From Biscogniauxia marginata (taxonomy: Eukaryota > Ascomycota > Sordariomycetes > Xylariales > Xylariaceae), in the NCBI GenBank assembly GCA_022695795.1, contig MU404082.1:248001-312000 (forward strand): 64,000 nucleotides of DNA, given 5' to 3'. The translations under genes and the position numbers were made by a program. Within the stretch, counting starts at the first letter, position 1. Each line of letters opens with the position of its first letter. Shown here piece after piece: positions 45,492-55,600 of this stretch. Under the pieces are notes generated by a model. That model did no database searches. It was not told the origin of the DNA and saw nothing but the letters and a program-made list of their open reading frames with translations.

Positions 45492-45862
45492 TCGAGCAGG
45501 TTACTAGGAATATTCAATGGGTAGAGTGTAGGCCAGGGTATACGTACTCACTACCTATGGAATTAGTTACCCGTGGTTATAGGTTGTAAATAAATAAGAG
45601 TTTTGGTATCATATCTAGGTATTACTTATTATCGGGGTGTATATAATGTCAACGAGGGCCTAATAATTATTGTGAATCCACCCAATGGGACATACGTGAG
45701 AGCTATCTAGAAGACAGGGATGCCACAAATTCGTTATATTACTTGTTCCACTCCTATAGAATAGCCAACGCTACCTATTTGGCGAAAATTGCCAATCGCG
45801 TTCGAAGCAGCCAAGGTATCGGAAAGATTTACGTCGTCTAGACTTCAGCTCGGTAGATCCGC
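45492..45862. other. convergent intergenic region
   Basis: 3' flanks of the small charged protein gene and of the NmrA-like gene; contains a polyadenylation-like signal at 45589-45594. No gene. Confidence 0.5.
45589..45594 (+). terminator. AATAAA polyadenylation-like signal
   Basis: AATAAA about 100 bases after the stop of the small charged protein gene, on the same strand. Confidence 0.45.
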
Positions 45863-47015
45863 CTAGAACTTCATATCGGCGTAAGGCCTCGTCACCTTTC
45901 CGGCCAGAAGTTCATCAACGAAGTCCTCAAACTTCGTGAACTTGAAATCCGGGTACAAGGCATTCCCGTCGATATACCCCAGGTACTCGGCGTTCTCGGG
46001 GGTGTTGTCACCGCGGACGTACTTGACATTCGCATATTGCGACAAGATCAGCTTGTAACGAGCACCCAAGTCCGTCGAGCCAGCTTCTGCTGCCGCCTCT
46101 GCGGCTTTGATGTTGGCGTGGATTTCGTCGGCCGACACCTATTTTCACACATTAGTCAACGCATTGGAGAGACAGGGGGCCAGAGTGGTCGTCGACTCTG
46201 TTACGTACATGTTTCAGTTCCAACTTTTCGCCCGTCTTCCTCTCGACGATCGCATTGACCTCATTCTGACTGAGGAGGTCTCCGTACGCATATACCCTCT
46301 TGTTCAGGGTGCGTTCGTCCCTGACGATCTTCGCCGTGATCCGCCCGACGTCCCTCTTGCCGATGAGCATATTGGGCGTTGTCCCGCCCGCGTAGAGCTC
46401 ATTGGCGGGCACGGCGATCGCGTAATCCAACTTCCCACTCGGCACGCGTGGAAAGCTAAGCTCATACCAGTAGCCCACGTCGATGATGGTGAAACCTAGG
46501 CGGTCGCGGAAGATGTAGTCGTGGACCTCTTCCTTTTTATCTCGAGCATCCATGAGGCCACCGCGCGCGCCAGGGACTGCCCAGTTGCATGGCACGAAGC
46601 GTTTGACGCCTGCTTGAACGGCGGCAGTAACGAGGGGGATTTGGTCGGTAATGCTTTGAGCGCGAAAGGCACCGATGATCGTATCGATTCCCTCTAGCAG
46701 AGCAACCGTTTCTTCGGTCGGGCCGGAAAAGTCACCCGTCACGACTTTCAGCCCACGATCTCTTAGTTTCTGAGCCGCAGGCTTGCCCGCCGAAGCAGTG
46801 CGGACGAAGCAGGTAATATCCTGCAGGAGGATTAGTCAATGTGACTTGTAAAGACATGCAAGGCAAGAGTTTGGGATTGAAAAGTTTCAATGAAATGGTA
46901 TGAAGAGAAGAACGAGGGAAGACCTTACGAATGAACCATCCTCAATAAGACCTTCGAGGATACTGCTGCCTGTCTCGCCCGTAGCACCAACCAGGAAAAC
47001 TTTCTGTTTCGTCAT
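45863..47015 (-). CDS. NmrA-like / isoflavone-reductase-like NAD(P)-binding protein
   Basis: Three exons (47015-46929, 46820-46209, 46138-45863) give 324 residues. The N-terminus KVFLVGATGETGSSIL has the GxxGxxG dinucleotide motif at G10, G13 and G16. FRAQSITDQIPLVTAAVQAGVKRFVPCNWA, YIFRDRLGFTIIDVGYWYEL and IGKRDVGRITAKIVRDERTLNKRVYAYGD follow, as in fungal NmrA-like and phenylcoumaran/isoflavone-reductase-like proteins. Members are redox-sensing regulators or reductases of aromatic compounds; which applies here cannot be told. There is no Tyr-x3-Lys pair of a classical SDR. Donors are GTAAGG and GTACGT. It is probably cytosolic. Confidence 0.88.
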
Positions 47016-50000
47016 CTTGAAAGAAATAGGGGGGGAATAGATTATCAGAACCCTTCATGTATCGGACAAATAAGTCCAAAAAATGATAATATTCTTCTCC
47101 CTCTTCTCTACGCTAAGTCCTCTCATGAAGCCTCTTATAATATTGCGCGGAGTCGGCGGCTTTAGTTGTAGTCATGCTTGATTTGTAATTGGTCTCGGCA
47201 TGGCGTTATTTGGACGGAATGATACAAGCTCCGCGCATTGCCTTGCGGGCTAATGGATTGCCCACAATAAGGTACGGTAGCTAGTCGGCATATCACCGGA
47301 TACTTACGGAAAGACATTATTGAGCGACCCCCGGTCAAAACGCTGTGCCTCTTGAAGGCAAATTTGAAGCATCTGGGTGGGAGGAGGAGGGGAAGGATGC
47401 CATAGTCGTACGGTGGGACTGATTTGGTTGACTAAACAACGAGTATTCGGGTAATTGAGGCCCCGTTCGTCCCTTGTCCCGTTTCCTCTCTGGAAATGAG
47501 CACGGTATTCATATACCGCATCGACAGAATTGGGATCATGCGAGTAGGAATATCTAGGTTCCTCGTGTGAGCCGTTCGTACCTAGCTAGCGTCCTTTCCA
47601 AACGACTGACCCGAGTCCAGTCTGTAATGACCCCCCTAGGAATACACCTAGAAGCTTTTAGGGTGGCTTTTGTGGGTTAGGAGAGTTAGCAGAAGTCGTC
47701 GGTGCTTTGTGTTTAATGTGCATTGAAGTAAATCTGATTAGAAAAAGCCACAAGGGGGTTTGCGTGACGCGCTTTAATATAATTAACACTACCGGTATAT
47801 GATAGCAGATGATTCCAGTATTTAACTCCAAGGTACTGAATATGATGTTGTGAGCAGCAATGTACACGAATATCTCTTGCAAGCGAACAGCTGCACCGGA
47901 AGGATGTGAACACGGTGCTCTGTGACTTATCGAGACATGCATTCTTGACTAAGTGAAGGCATAGAACCGGTGTTGAGCAAGCAGAAGCTCTAGATAATCA
48001 ATTGCAGCGCTCTGTCTAGCTTTTGAAAAGTATATAGACATTCGAAATAAGGTTGAAAAGACCAGAAGCGATAGATGTGCTGAGTTGTGAGGCCGTGCAA
48101 CGACTTTTACTTAATAACGGAAGCTGCTCTGAACAGTTCACATCATCTGGCCATTGGTTCGGAAAGCCGTTATATATAGCCACGACGACGACAATGTTAT
48201 TCAACACGATTACCACAATACTGGCCCATATAATGATATTAGCACGATTGCTCGATTGGAAAATGCGCTGATATAGAGCTATATGTAATATAAAGGGCCT
48301 AATAAGCATGGAACTAGATAAATATACAACGGAAACTTATTGCAAACAACGTAGTTGGCGAGTCTCCAATTAACATGACATAAAATGACCTCGTAAAGAG
48401 TGATAATGGTATTGTCCCTACGAACTTAGATATATGCTGATTTGATTGACGAGGTAGTTAAGGGGGTCTTAAACTCTGGAATACTATGCGATGTTATAAA
48501 CTTATTATAAAACATAGATTATAAATGAGTTCTTAAGGCTATAAGTAATAATCAATGTTAGACTATTACAACTAACACAGTGATCTAAAACGTCTGTTTA
48601 GTAATCCAGAAAATTCAACTAACGGACTATTAATATCTGGCCGTAGAAAGAACAAACAGGTATTTTCATTGCTATATAAACTGTGTTCATCTTAAGCTAT
48701 CCTTAATATATGAAATGATATACAGTTGTTTACACCAAATCCGTATGGAACTCGCAGAAGCGTATAAAAACGTATGTCTGGAAATTCGGCATTAGACCCA
48801 GCATTTAAACCTATGAATAATATCCTTTCATAAGGAACCGAAGCGATTAACGTTGCGAAACAAGGGGCCATTTTCAATAGCACCGGAAGCTATATATCGT
48901 GGGGAAAGAAAAATAATTGAAACATTATTAGCATTAATGTTCGACTGCACATATGAAATAAAGCCTTGTTATACTTATCGGTCTTTAAACAAGGAGGTGT
49001 AATAAAACAACGCCTAAGATTCGGTGCTTCTCTAGCTAGGACTTAGGTATTTAATATTAGGGTCAACGAGAAATATCAACGATTGTCACGGCGTGCCCAG
49101 CCAACCACACCACTGCCCCACCGCTCCCCAAAGGGTAACAGAATATCCAATCCGTTGGTTTGATACCTAGGTTAGACTATATGCCATGTGACGGTCCCCA
49201 ACCGTCACATCGATAAACACATCTCGGGGGATAAACAAGCTCAATGATAACTTACCAAGATTGCAGCATTGTATATCTAGCAGCATACCGACTATTACTG
49301 CCGAGATTTTTAAAATAAACAAAGTTAGGACTGGTGCTTGTACTGTCACCACTTATGGAGTGGCTGTTTAATTCAATACAAATTTCTATATGTAAACTTG
49401 GAGACGTCGGTGGTGACGAGTAACAGCAATTTCCTAGATTTAAAGTGCATTGTATAAGGGGCCATGCAGAAGAAGAGTTATGTTTTGTCTTCCGTGATAC
49501 CTATTAACTATACATTATGATGTTGTATATATAATCTGCTGAATCATATATTAAATCACGTTAATACATGTAGCACTGCTGTGGCTTTCTAGCATTTCCT
49601 TTTGACCTCCAAAGTTATTACTTATTTATTTGTGCATTTATAACTTGTTCCCCATTTATGTAGGAGACCGTATAGAATTGTAGTCCCACCTCTACACTCC
49701 CCCTTTCGTTAAGCTACCTAATGCAATCTCACCCAGCCGAGGCAAATTCTCTGTGCTGTTACTCAAGCCCCGCGCCCCGTGCTCAAGTGGTGATCCTACC
49801 TATTTTGGACGGTCTATTTAGTTGCATATTCCCGGCATAACTGCATATGGAACTACACAGCTAGTGGATCAGTGAGGAAGAGTATTGTTCACTTTGACTC
49901 ACTATATAGCTGGTTTTTGCATGCCAACTTCAAAGGAATATGCTGAAAGGATTCGAATACATATTTGGAAACATATGAAGGCTTTGTTAAGTCTCAGCCA

Positions 50001-50282
50001 TTTCAAAACTACTCAAATCTTACCGTAGTAGGTCATATTCATGTAGGCCATATGTGAGCATTTCGAAGTGAAAATACCTTGTAAGTGCATATACACGCGA
50101 TGCATGCATGCATTCATTACAGAAACGGGTAGATAACTATAGCTTAAAAATGATCGACAATGTATTCCCTTTCCCCTTAACTAGTAGCAATCTTATTCCC
50201 GGCTCTTGTGATATTGATTAGGGGATTCTGAATTCGAACCATCATCTGCTGAGAGAACTGCTGTTAGCAATAACTAGACGAA
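47016..50282. other. 3.3-kb AT-rich gene-free region
   Basis: From about 47.9 kb the sequence is strongly AT-rich, with stops in all frames and no recognisable coding remnants. A short GCATGCATGCATG run lies near 50100-50112. The first few hundred bases hold the NmrA-like promoter and the last few hundred that of the acyl-CoA dehydrogenase. Probably old mutated repeats. Confidence 0.45.
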
Positions 50283-51761
50283 ATGTCGGCACCTGTCCCA
50301 TTCTCGGATCCCCCGTGGTTGATGGGGTTGCCCTTGCCATATTTCAACGAGTCGCATCGGAAATGGCAGCAGGCTATCCGGCCGTTCATCAAGAAGCACC
50401 TTCTGGACCACGCGATTGAGTGGGACAAGGAAGAGACTGTGCCGGATCACGTCTTCGCGGACTTCGCCAAGGCCAACATGCTCATACCTTCCCTGCCGGC
50501 CCCGCTACCGGCTGAGTGGCTGAAGAGATTAGGGATTCACGAACTGCTTGGTGGTCTCAGAGTTGAAGATTTCGACTATTTGCATTCGCTCATATTTACC
50601 GACGAGATGGCGCGGACTGGTCTGGCCGGGCCTGCGGGTAGTCTGACGACAGGCACGGCCTTCGGGATCCCGCCGATCCTGAAGTTCGGCAGCAAGCAGC
50701 TGCTCGAGAAGTTCCTGCCGGATCTCCTGACGTCCAAGAAGAGGTGCTGCATCGCGATCACCGAGCCGGATGCGGGCAGTGATGTTGCCGGCATTACTAC
50801 GACCGCGACGAAGAGTTCGTGCGGAAAGTACTACATCGTCAATGGGACGAAGAAATGGCAAGTCTTATTCCAATAGCCCCCATTGACCTTCAAGATATAC
50901 TCGTATCATTTGCTTAATGCGGCTCTACTGACATTTCATGGATAGGATCACAAATGGCATATGGTCTGATTACGCTAGTATGGCCGTGCGGACCGGTCCA
51001 CCCGAATCGGGGGCCGCTGGCCTTTCAATGCTTGTTGTTCCCTTGAAGAACTACCCGGGAGTCAGCATGCGCCGGCTCAAAGTTGGCGGTCAAGTATCCG
51101 CGGGCACGACTTTCATCGAGCTAGATGAGGTGCAAGTGCCCGTCGAGAACCTCATCGGAGAAGAGGGCATGGGCATGCGCTACGTGATGACAAACTTTAA
51201 TCACGAGCGGCTGTCCATAGCAGTGGGTATCACCCGGCAAGCCCGGGTGGCCCTCTCATCTGCTTTCGAGTATGTGTTAAGACGCGAGGCCTTCGGGAAG
51301 CCCTTGGTCGAACAGCCCGTTGTGCGGCATCGGTTGGCCAAGGCGGGCGCTCTGCTTGAGAGCCAGTGGGCCTGGGCAGAGCAGTTTGCATACCAGATGA
51401 CCCGCTTGACCAAGGATGACGCGGATCGTGAGCTAGGTGGGTTGACGGGACTTTTAAAAGCACAGGCTGGTATAGTCCTTCGCGAGTGCGCCGATACTGC
51501 CATGCTATTGTTCGGGGGCAACGGCTATACGAGAAGTGGCCAAGGTGAACTGATAGAAAGTGAGCGAGACACCGATATATATGTGTCATTTTGAAATGAA
51601 GTCTCGGGACTAACTACGACCTTATAGTGATATATCGCGAAGTACCCGGGGCCAGGATCCCCGGTGGTTCCGAGGATGTACTACTCGATCTGGCGGTCCG
51701 TCAGTTAGTCAAGCTATTCAAGGCGAAAACACGAGCGTTAGAAGCGAGCTCAAAGCTTTGA
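50283..51761 (+). CDS. acyl-CoA dehydrogenase family flavoprotein
   Basis: Flavoenzymes of this family oxidise acyl-CoA thioesters and pass electrons to ETF. Three exons (50283-50857, 50946-51559, 51628-51761) give 440 residues. The helical N-domain runs to about 120. The middle domain has CCIAITEPDAGSDVAGI, the flavin-contacting signature, and YYIVNGTKKWITNG across the first splice site. The C-domain has NFNHERLSIAVG, VLRREAFGKPL, LLFGGNGYTRSGQGELIE and EVPGARIPGGSEDVLLDLAV. The first intron needs a GC donor (GCAAGT) to rejoin KKW-ITNG. No clear mitochondrial presequence or terminal SKL is present (the protein does end ...SSKL), so peroxisomal import by that SKL tripeptide is likely. It may feed peroxisomal oxidation. 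The substrate chain length is unknown. Confidence 0.9.
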
Positions 51762-52762
51762 TTCGTACCGGTGGCATTTGATTGAAGAGGAAGCAAGCTC
51801 TTAGGTTAGATATCAGGTCCGTATTAGTTAATATATCTATCTGTACGGTTCATATTTCGGGGGCAGAAGACGGGCTTGAAGATCGAGCCTTGGAAACAAT
51901 CGTAGTATTGGCCGGACTAACTTACACAACTCGGTACCTACATCAAGGTACGCATTTACCTCGTACCAAGTCAATAAATGCGTTCATTGGCTAGAGAGCA
52001 TGGTTGGTAAAGGTACCTTACCAAAGTCTAAGCCAGACTTAGGAGACTTAGCGGGATTAGAAGGGCGCAAGGAGGTGTAGTCATATGCAGTTTTTCTTTG
52101 GTAGGACCAAATATTCAGGAATTTGCTACAACCCAGATTCTGAATTATGTAGGGTTACGAGGCATTGTTGATGAGAGTCGCGTCGGAGAATTGAGCTGGT
52201 CATTAATTTGGTACAGGATGATATCACTTAAGCTCGAGCTAGTACGGACGTACCTATATCTAACTTAGAATGGCAGGATTGATGACGATGTTGCCGCAGG
52301 GACGTCAGAGGGAAGCCGGGCATGAAGAGTCCGATGAAATAAAACAGGTTTGCGATGTCATGAAACAAGACTTTCAACCTTAGTTGAAGAATCAACGCGG
52401 CAGGCGTGTATGGATCTAGGCTCTGCTAGGGTAGGCACATTAGCCTCATCTGTGAGAAATCGAGGGTCCCACGTGGCGGTGACGTCGCCCACACGTCTCT
52501 TAGCTGACGTATGACATCACACCTTTGGTCAACCTACCTACCTAGGTACCTAATCTCACTTACACGGCTCATCTACTTCAAGAACACATACAAATACCTA
52601 CGTGCATCCAACCCCAGGACAGAACTGCAGCCTCAAGTTTCAGCCCATCAGAACTTGTCAAAACCTACCAACACAAGTCATCAAACTATCAACCCACCAG
52701 CTTGACTTATACTTCCTCCAAGTCCTCCTCTAAGACAAGCTCGATCCATCCACCAACCCACA
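51762..52762. other. intergenic, no gene recognised
   Basis: Contains CCTACCTAGGTACC-type sequence near 52535-52550 and the A/C-rich leader of the LEA-like gene. No other gene seen. Confidence 0.4.
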
Positions 52763-53035
52763 ATGCCTCTCGATAACAGCCAAGACAAGGGCGTGACCGG
52801 CGCCGCCAAATTCGTCACCAGCGCCGTCGGCAACACGGTCGGGGGCGTAGGCCGCACCGCCGGCAACGTGACCGGCGCTGCCGCACGCGGAATAGGAGAC
52901 ACAATCACGAGCGCGACGGGCTCAGCGGGCAAGCCCGTAGGCGACGCTCTCGGTAACGTCGGAACGGGGATCCAGAACGGTGCCGAAGGCGTCTCCAAGG
53001 GCGTCGAGAACGCCGGCCAGTGGAAGACGTCGTAA
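52763..53035 (+). CDS. small Gly/Ala-rich LEA-like protein, 90 residues
   Basis: Intronless frame from an ATG preceded by CCACA. It is rich in Gly, Ala, Thr and Val with repeated 11-residue-like units (GVTGAAKFVTSAVGNTVGGV, GRTAGNVTGAAARGIG, ATGSAGKPVGDALGNVG). The composition resembles late-embryogenesis-abundant or stress proteins common in moulds, which are disordered until dried and protect membranes or proteins. There is no signal peptide or Cys. It ends in WKTS. The assignment rests on composition, so the role is tentative, but the coding nature is well supported by codon use and context. Confidence 0.7.
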   Translation: MPLDNSQDKGVTGAAKFVTSAVGNTVGGVGRTAGNVTGAAARGIGDTITSATGSAGKPVGDALGNVGTGIQNGAEGVSKGVENAGQWKTS

Positions 53036-53706
53036 AAAGAATGGTCAATCGTGGAACACGGGATAAGAAATTGGCGAAATGAAACTGAATGGAAAAAACA
53101 AATCCCTCACATACTAGCTGAGGTGACCAATAAAGGGGTACTAGATCGGTTACCGGATTAGCGCAGTGGCGTACATTGGTAATCGAATACGTTAAGGCAT
53201 TTCGTTATATTATCTTCTACAGGTTCGGTCCTAAAGCGATATGGTCTTCGTGATTTGTGCCCTTTGGGATATCTTGACTTGCTGTGAATTAGAGTACAGT
53301 AAAGACGATACTAGTAGGCGAACTATTGAACGCGTTTCTCCCACGCATCTACTACAAGTGTAGGAGTATCCGCTCTTCGCCGACGAGAAGCCCCGTCGAT
53401 ACGGCGCCGGAGCTCGCCGGAGTTAACGCCCGGAGGTGACAGCTGCGGGAACCTCCGACGTGACGACCTCGTCGTAGTTCCGAGATAGCGTTTCCGCAAG
53501 AATACACAAACGTCCTCCATGATACTGAGCTGCCTGTTTATACACACACACACATATATATATATATATATTCTTCACAACCTTGTAGACGAACGAGACC
53601 GCAAAAGGCAGATCTTAGAGTAATTTTCCCCCCTAAAACACCAATACCCTATCCTACCTCGCGGCGCTACAACACCTACCTCCCCTCATTCGATCTACCT
53701 ATCACC
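53036..53706. other. intergenic, likely deaminase promoter
   Basis: No gene recognised. A (CA)n(TA)n run at 53543-53570 lies about 140 bases before the deaminase ATG, followed by CCTACCTC-rich leader sequence. Confidence 0.4.
53543..53570. repeat. (CA)n(TA)n dinucleotide repeat
   Basis: Alternating CA then TA dinucleotides just upstream of the deaminase gene; the TA part could also serve as a TATA-type element. Confidence 0.9.
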
Positions 53707-54480
53707 ATGTCATCGCAGCAACAGCAACAACAACAACAACCCACGCACAGCCCGAGCGCCCTGCTCCAAGCCCTGCTCTCCACGATCGAGACGCGCATCG
53801 TGCCGCTAACGGCGCGCGGCGTGTCGTCGGGGAGCAAGGTCTTCGGGGCGGCGATCCTGTCGAAGGCGGACCTGACACCGCTCACGGTGGCCAGCAACAA
53901 CGAGTCGGTGTCGCCGCTGCTGCACGGCGAGGTTAATTGCATCCAGGAGTTCTTCGCGCAGACGTCGTTTCCCCCGCCTCGATCATCATCATCATCAGGG
54001 GAGGCGGGGGAGGATGGCGGTCGCCCGAGCCCCAAGTCCTGCTTCTTCCTCGCGACCCACGAGCCCTGCTCGCTGTGCCTCTCGGCGCTGGCCTGGAGCG
54101 GCTTCGACGAGGTCTTCTACCTGTTCGCGCACGAGGACAGCCGCGACCTGTTCGCCATCCCGTACGATATCCAGATCCTCGAGGAGGTGTTCCGGGTTCC
54201 GCCGCCCTCCTCCTCCTCCTCCTCCCAACCCGGGCCGGCACACGAGAAGACGGGGAGCGAGGTCGCACCACCGCCGCCGCCGCAGCCGCTTTACAACCGG
54301 CGCAACAAGTTCTTCACCGTGCGCAGCCTCGCGGAGCTCGTCGGCGAGATTGCGGACCTGGCCGAGAGGGCACGCTGGGAGTACGAGATGGGCCGCGTCA
54401 GAGACTTGTATGCCGCGCTCAGCGAGCAGTATCAGCAGGGGAAGAGGGACGGGGTCGGGAGCGCGAGTTTTTGGAAATAA
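53707..54480 (+). CDS. CMP/dCMP-type (cytidine/guanine deaminase-fold) deaminase-like protein
   Basis: A zinc-dependent deaminase fold: the metal ligands are H73 in HGEVNCI with the proton-shuttling E75, and C121 and C124 in HEPCSLC. The protein has 257 residues and no intron. A poly-Gln stretch (8 Q) opens it, and Ser-rich and Pro-rich inserts lie near 92-110 and 165-195. The spacing between HxE and PCxxC is enlarged by the Ser insert but both motifs are complete. The fold serves cytidine, dCMP, guanine and tRNA-adenosine deaminases; the exact substrate is not clear. The C-terminal charged helix (VGEIADLAERARWEYEMGRVRDLY) is not part of the catalytic core. AATAAA repeats follow the stop. Confidence 0.85.
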   Translation: MSSQQQQQQQQPTHSPSALLQALLSTIETRIVPLTARGVSSGSKVFGAAILSKADLTPLTVASNNESVSPLLHGEVNCIQEFFAQTSFPPPRSSSSSGEAGEDGGRPSPKSCFFLATHEPCSLCLSALAWSGFDEVFYLFAHEDSRDLFAIPYDIQILEEVFRVPPPSSSSSSQPGPAHEKTGSEVAPPPPPQPLYNRRNKFFTVRSLAELVGEIADLAERARWEYEMGRVRDLYAALSEQYQQGKRDGVGSASFWK

Positions 54481-54786
54481 GAGGGAGAAGGATAAATAAA
54501 TAAATAAAAAACGGTCCTTTTTTGCATTTCTGTACGTATGGATGTGAATATGATGATCCTCGCTATTGAATTCAAGATACATCATATCCCGCAATCAACA
54601 CCATCCATCTCAACCAACCCCCTTTTATATACGCCGCTGGCGAGAGTAGCCAACTCCACGCTTAACAATTTAATGCTTATAAACCCCTCTTACCTACATA
54701 GTTTTCCAATCTGGGAACACCAAAAATTGCCCACTAACCCCCCCCCCCCAAAACCCCCCCAAACTCCCCTCTCTCTCCACTATCCA
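54481..54786. other. convergent intergenic region
   Basis: Contains (AATA)n polyadenylation-like sequence at about 54493-54510 and a C homopolymer near 54739-54750. No gene. Confidence 0.5.
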
Positions 54787-55164
54787 TCAAGACCTCCTCC
54801 CCCCCTTCCCCTCGCACCCCGCACAGCACACATGGCAGCACTTAAGCCCGGCCCCGTCCTGCCCGGCACACGACCCGATCATGTTCCCGCCCCTCCCGCA
54901 GACGCAGCACGCCCAGCCGGGGCCCTTGGCCTCGAAGGCGCAGGAGGTCGTGGGGCAGGGTCCCGGGGGGAACTCGAGGTCGAGGGTGAACTCGACGATC
55001 GCACACGGGAGGGAAGTGCGGTTCGTCGTTGGGGGTGTGGAGGAAGAGGGGGGAGGCTTAAAAGACGAGGACAAAGAAGAAAGGTCCTTGGTGTTCTTGT
55101 CGCAGGGGAGGTATCCCAGGGCCGAGTGGCCGCAGCGGTAGGACTTGATATGTGACTGGCACAT
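54787..55164 (-). CDS. cysteine-rich, probably zinc-binding small protein, 125 residues
   Basis: Intronless frame starting MCQSHIKSYRCGHSALGYLPC and ending CCAGCEGKGGRRS. It has about 15 Cys, with an N-terminal C-x3-H-x5-C-x-H arrangement and a C-terminal CCVCGRGGN, CCHVCCAGC cluster. A Ser/Pro-rich linker joins them. Such spacing suggests zinc binding in two small modules, as in a group of uncharacterised mould proteins starting MCxSH. There is no signal peptide. The convergent neighbour is the deaminase gene. The start is the ATG at 55164. Function is unknown; metal binding is inferred from the Cys/His pattern. Confidence 0.65.
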   Translation of the reverse strand: MCQSHIKSYRCGHSALGYLPCDKNTKDLSSLSSSFKPPPSSSTPPTTNRTSLPCAIVEFTLDLEFPPGPCPTTSCAFEAKGPGWACCVCGRGGNMIGSCAGQDGAGLKCCHVCCAGCEGKGGRRS

Positions 55165-55600
55165 TTCGAACCGTCGTGCTCGCCGATGCTATATGGCCTC
55201 TTCGGTCTGTGATTTGGGTAAAAGGTTGTATGTAATTCGAGATGTGTATTAAAGTAGAAAGGAGGACCACTCGTTCGAGATGTTTTGCGAAAGGTGGCGG
55301 GAAATGGCAAGATTTGGAAAAGATTTAAAAATAAATATAAAAGCTCTAGAGCACCTCGGTCACGTATATGATGAATAAGAATGAATCACCATATTTCGTT
55401 CAATAGAACTCAGTTTAGAGTGTAAACCGCCTGTTTGTCCGCAGACAGCTGCACCCGAGCGGGTGACATTGAAGGTATGTGGATGGGCATATTGAATCAC
55501 CCACAAAAGGTAAACACGATATTATTCAATCTAGGAACTTGGCAATATATAACCGCCTGGATTACACTTTGCTCGAAGCTCGTGACAGAAAGCTCCCATC
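55165..55600. other. intergenic, no gene recognised
   Basis: Promoter side of the Cys-rich gene and 3' flank of the large hypothetical gene, both minus strand. Nothing else seen. Confidence 0.4.

Noticed and set aside
50218..50250. GGTTCGAATTC-like sequence on the minus strand resembling a tRNA T-arm
   Set aside because: No matching acceptor, D-arm or anticodon arm could be formed upstream.
53933..54594. Several frames of 110-200 residues on both strands over the deaminase gene
   Set aside because: They are Arg/Pro/Gly-rich shadows caused by high GC; the deaminase frame alone has the HxE and PCxxC motifs.
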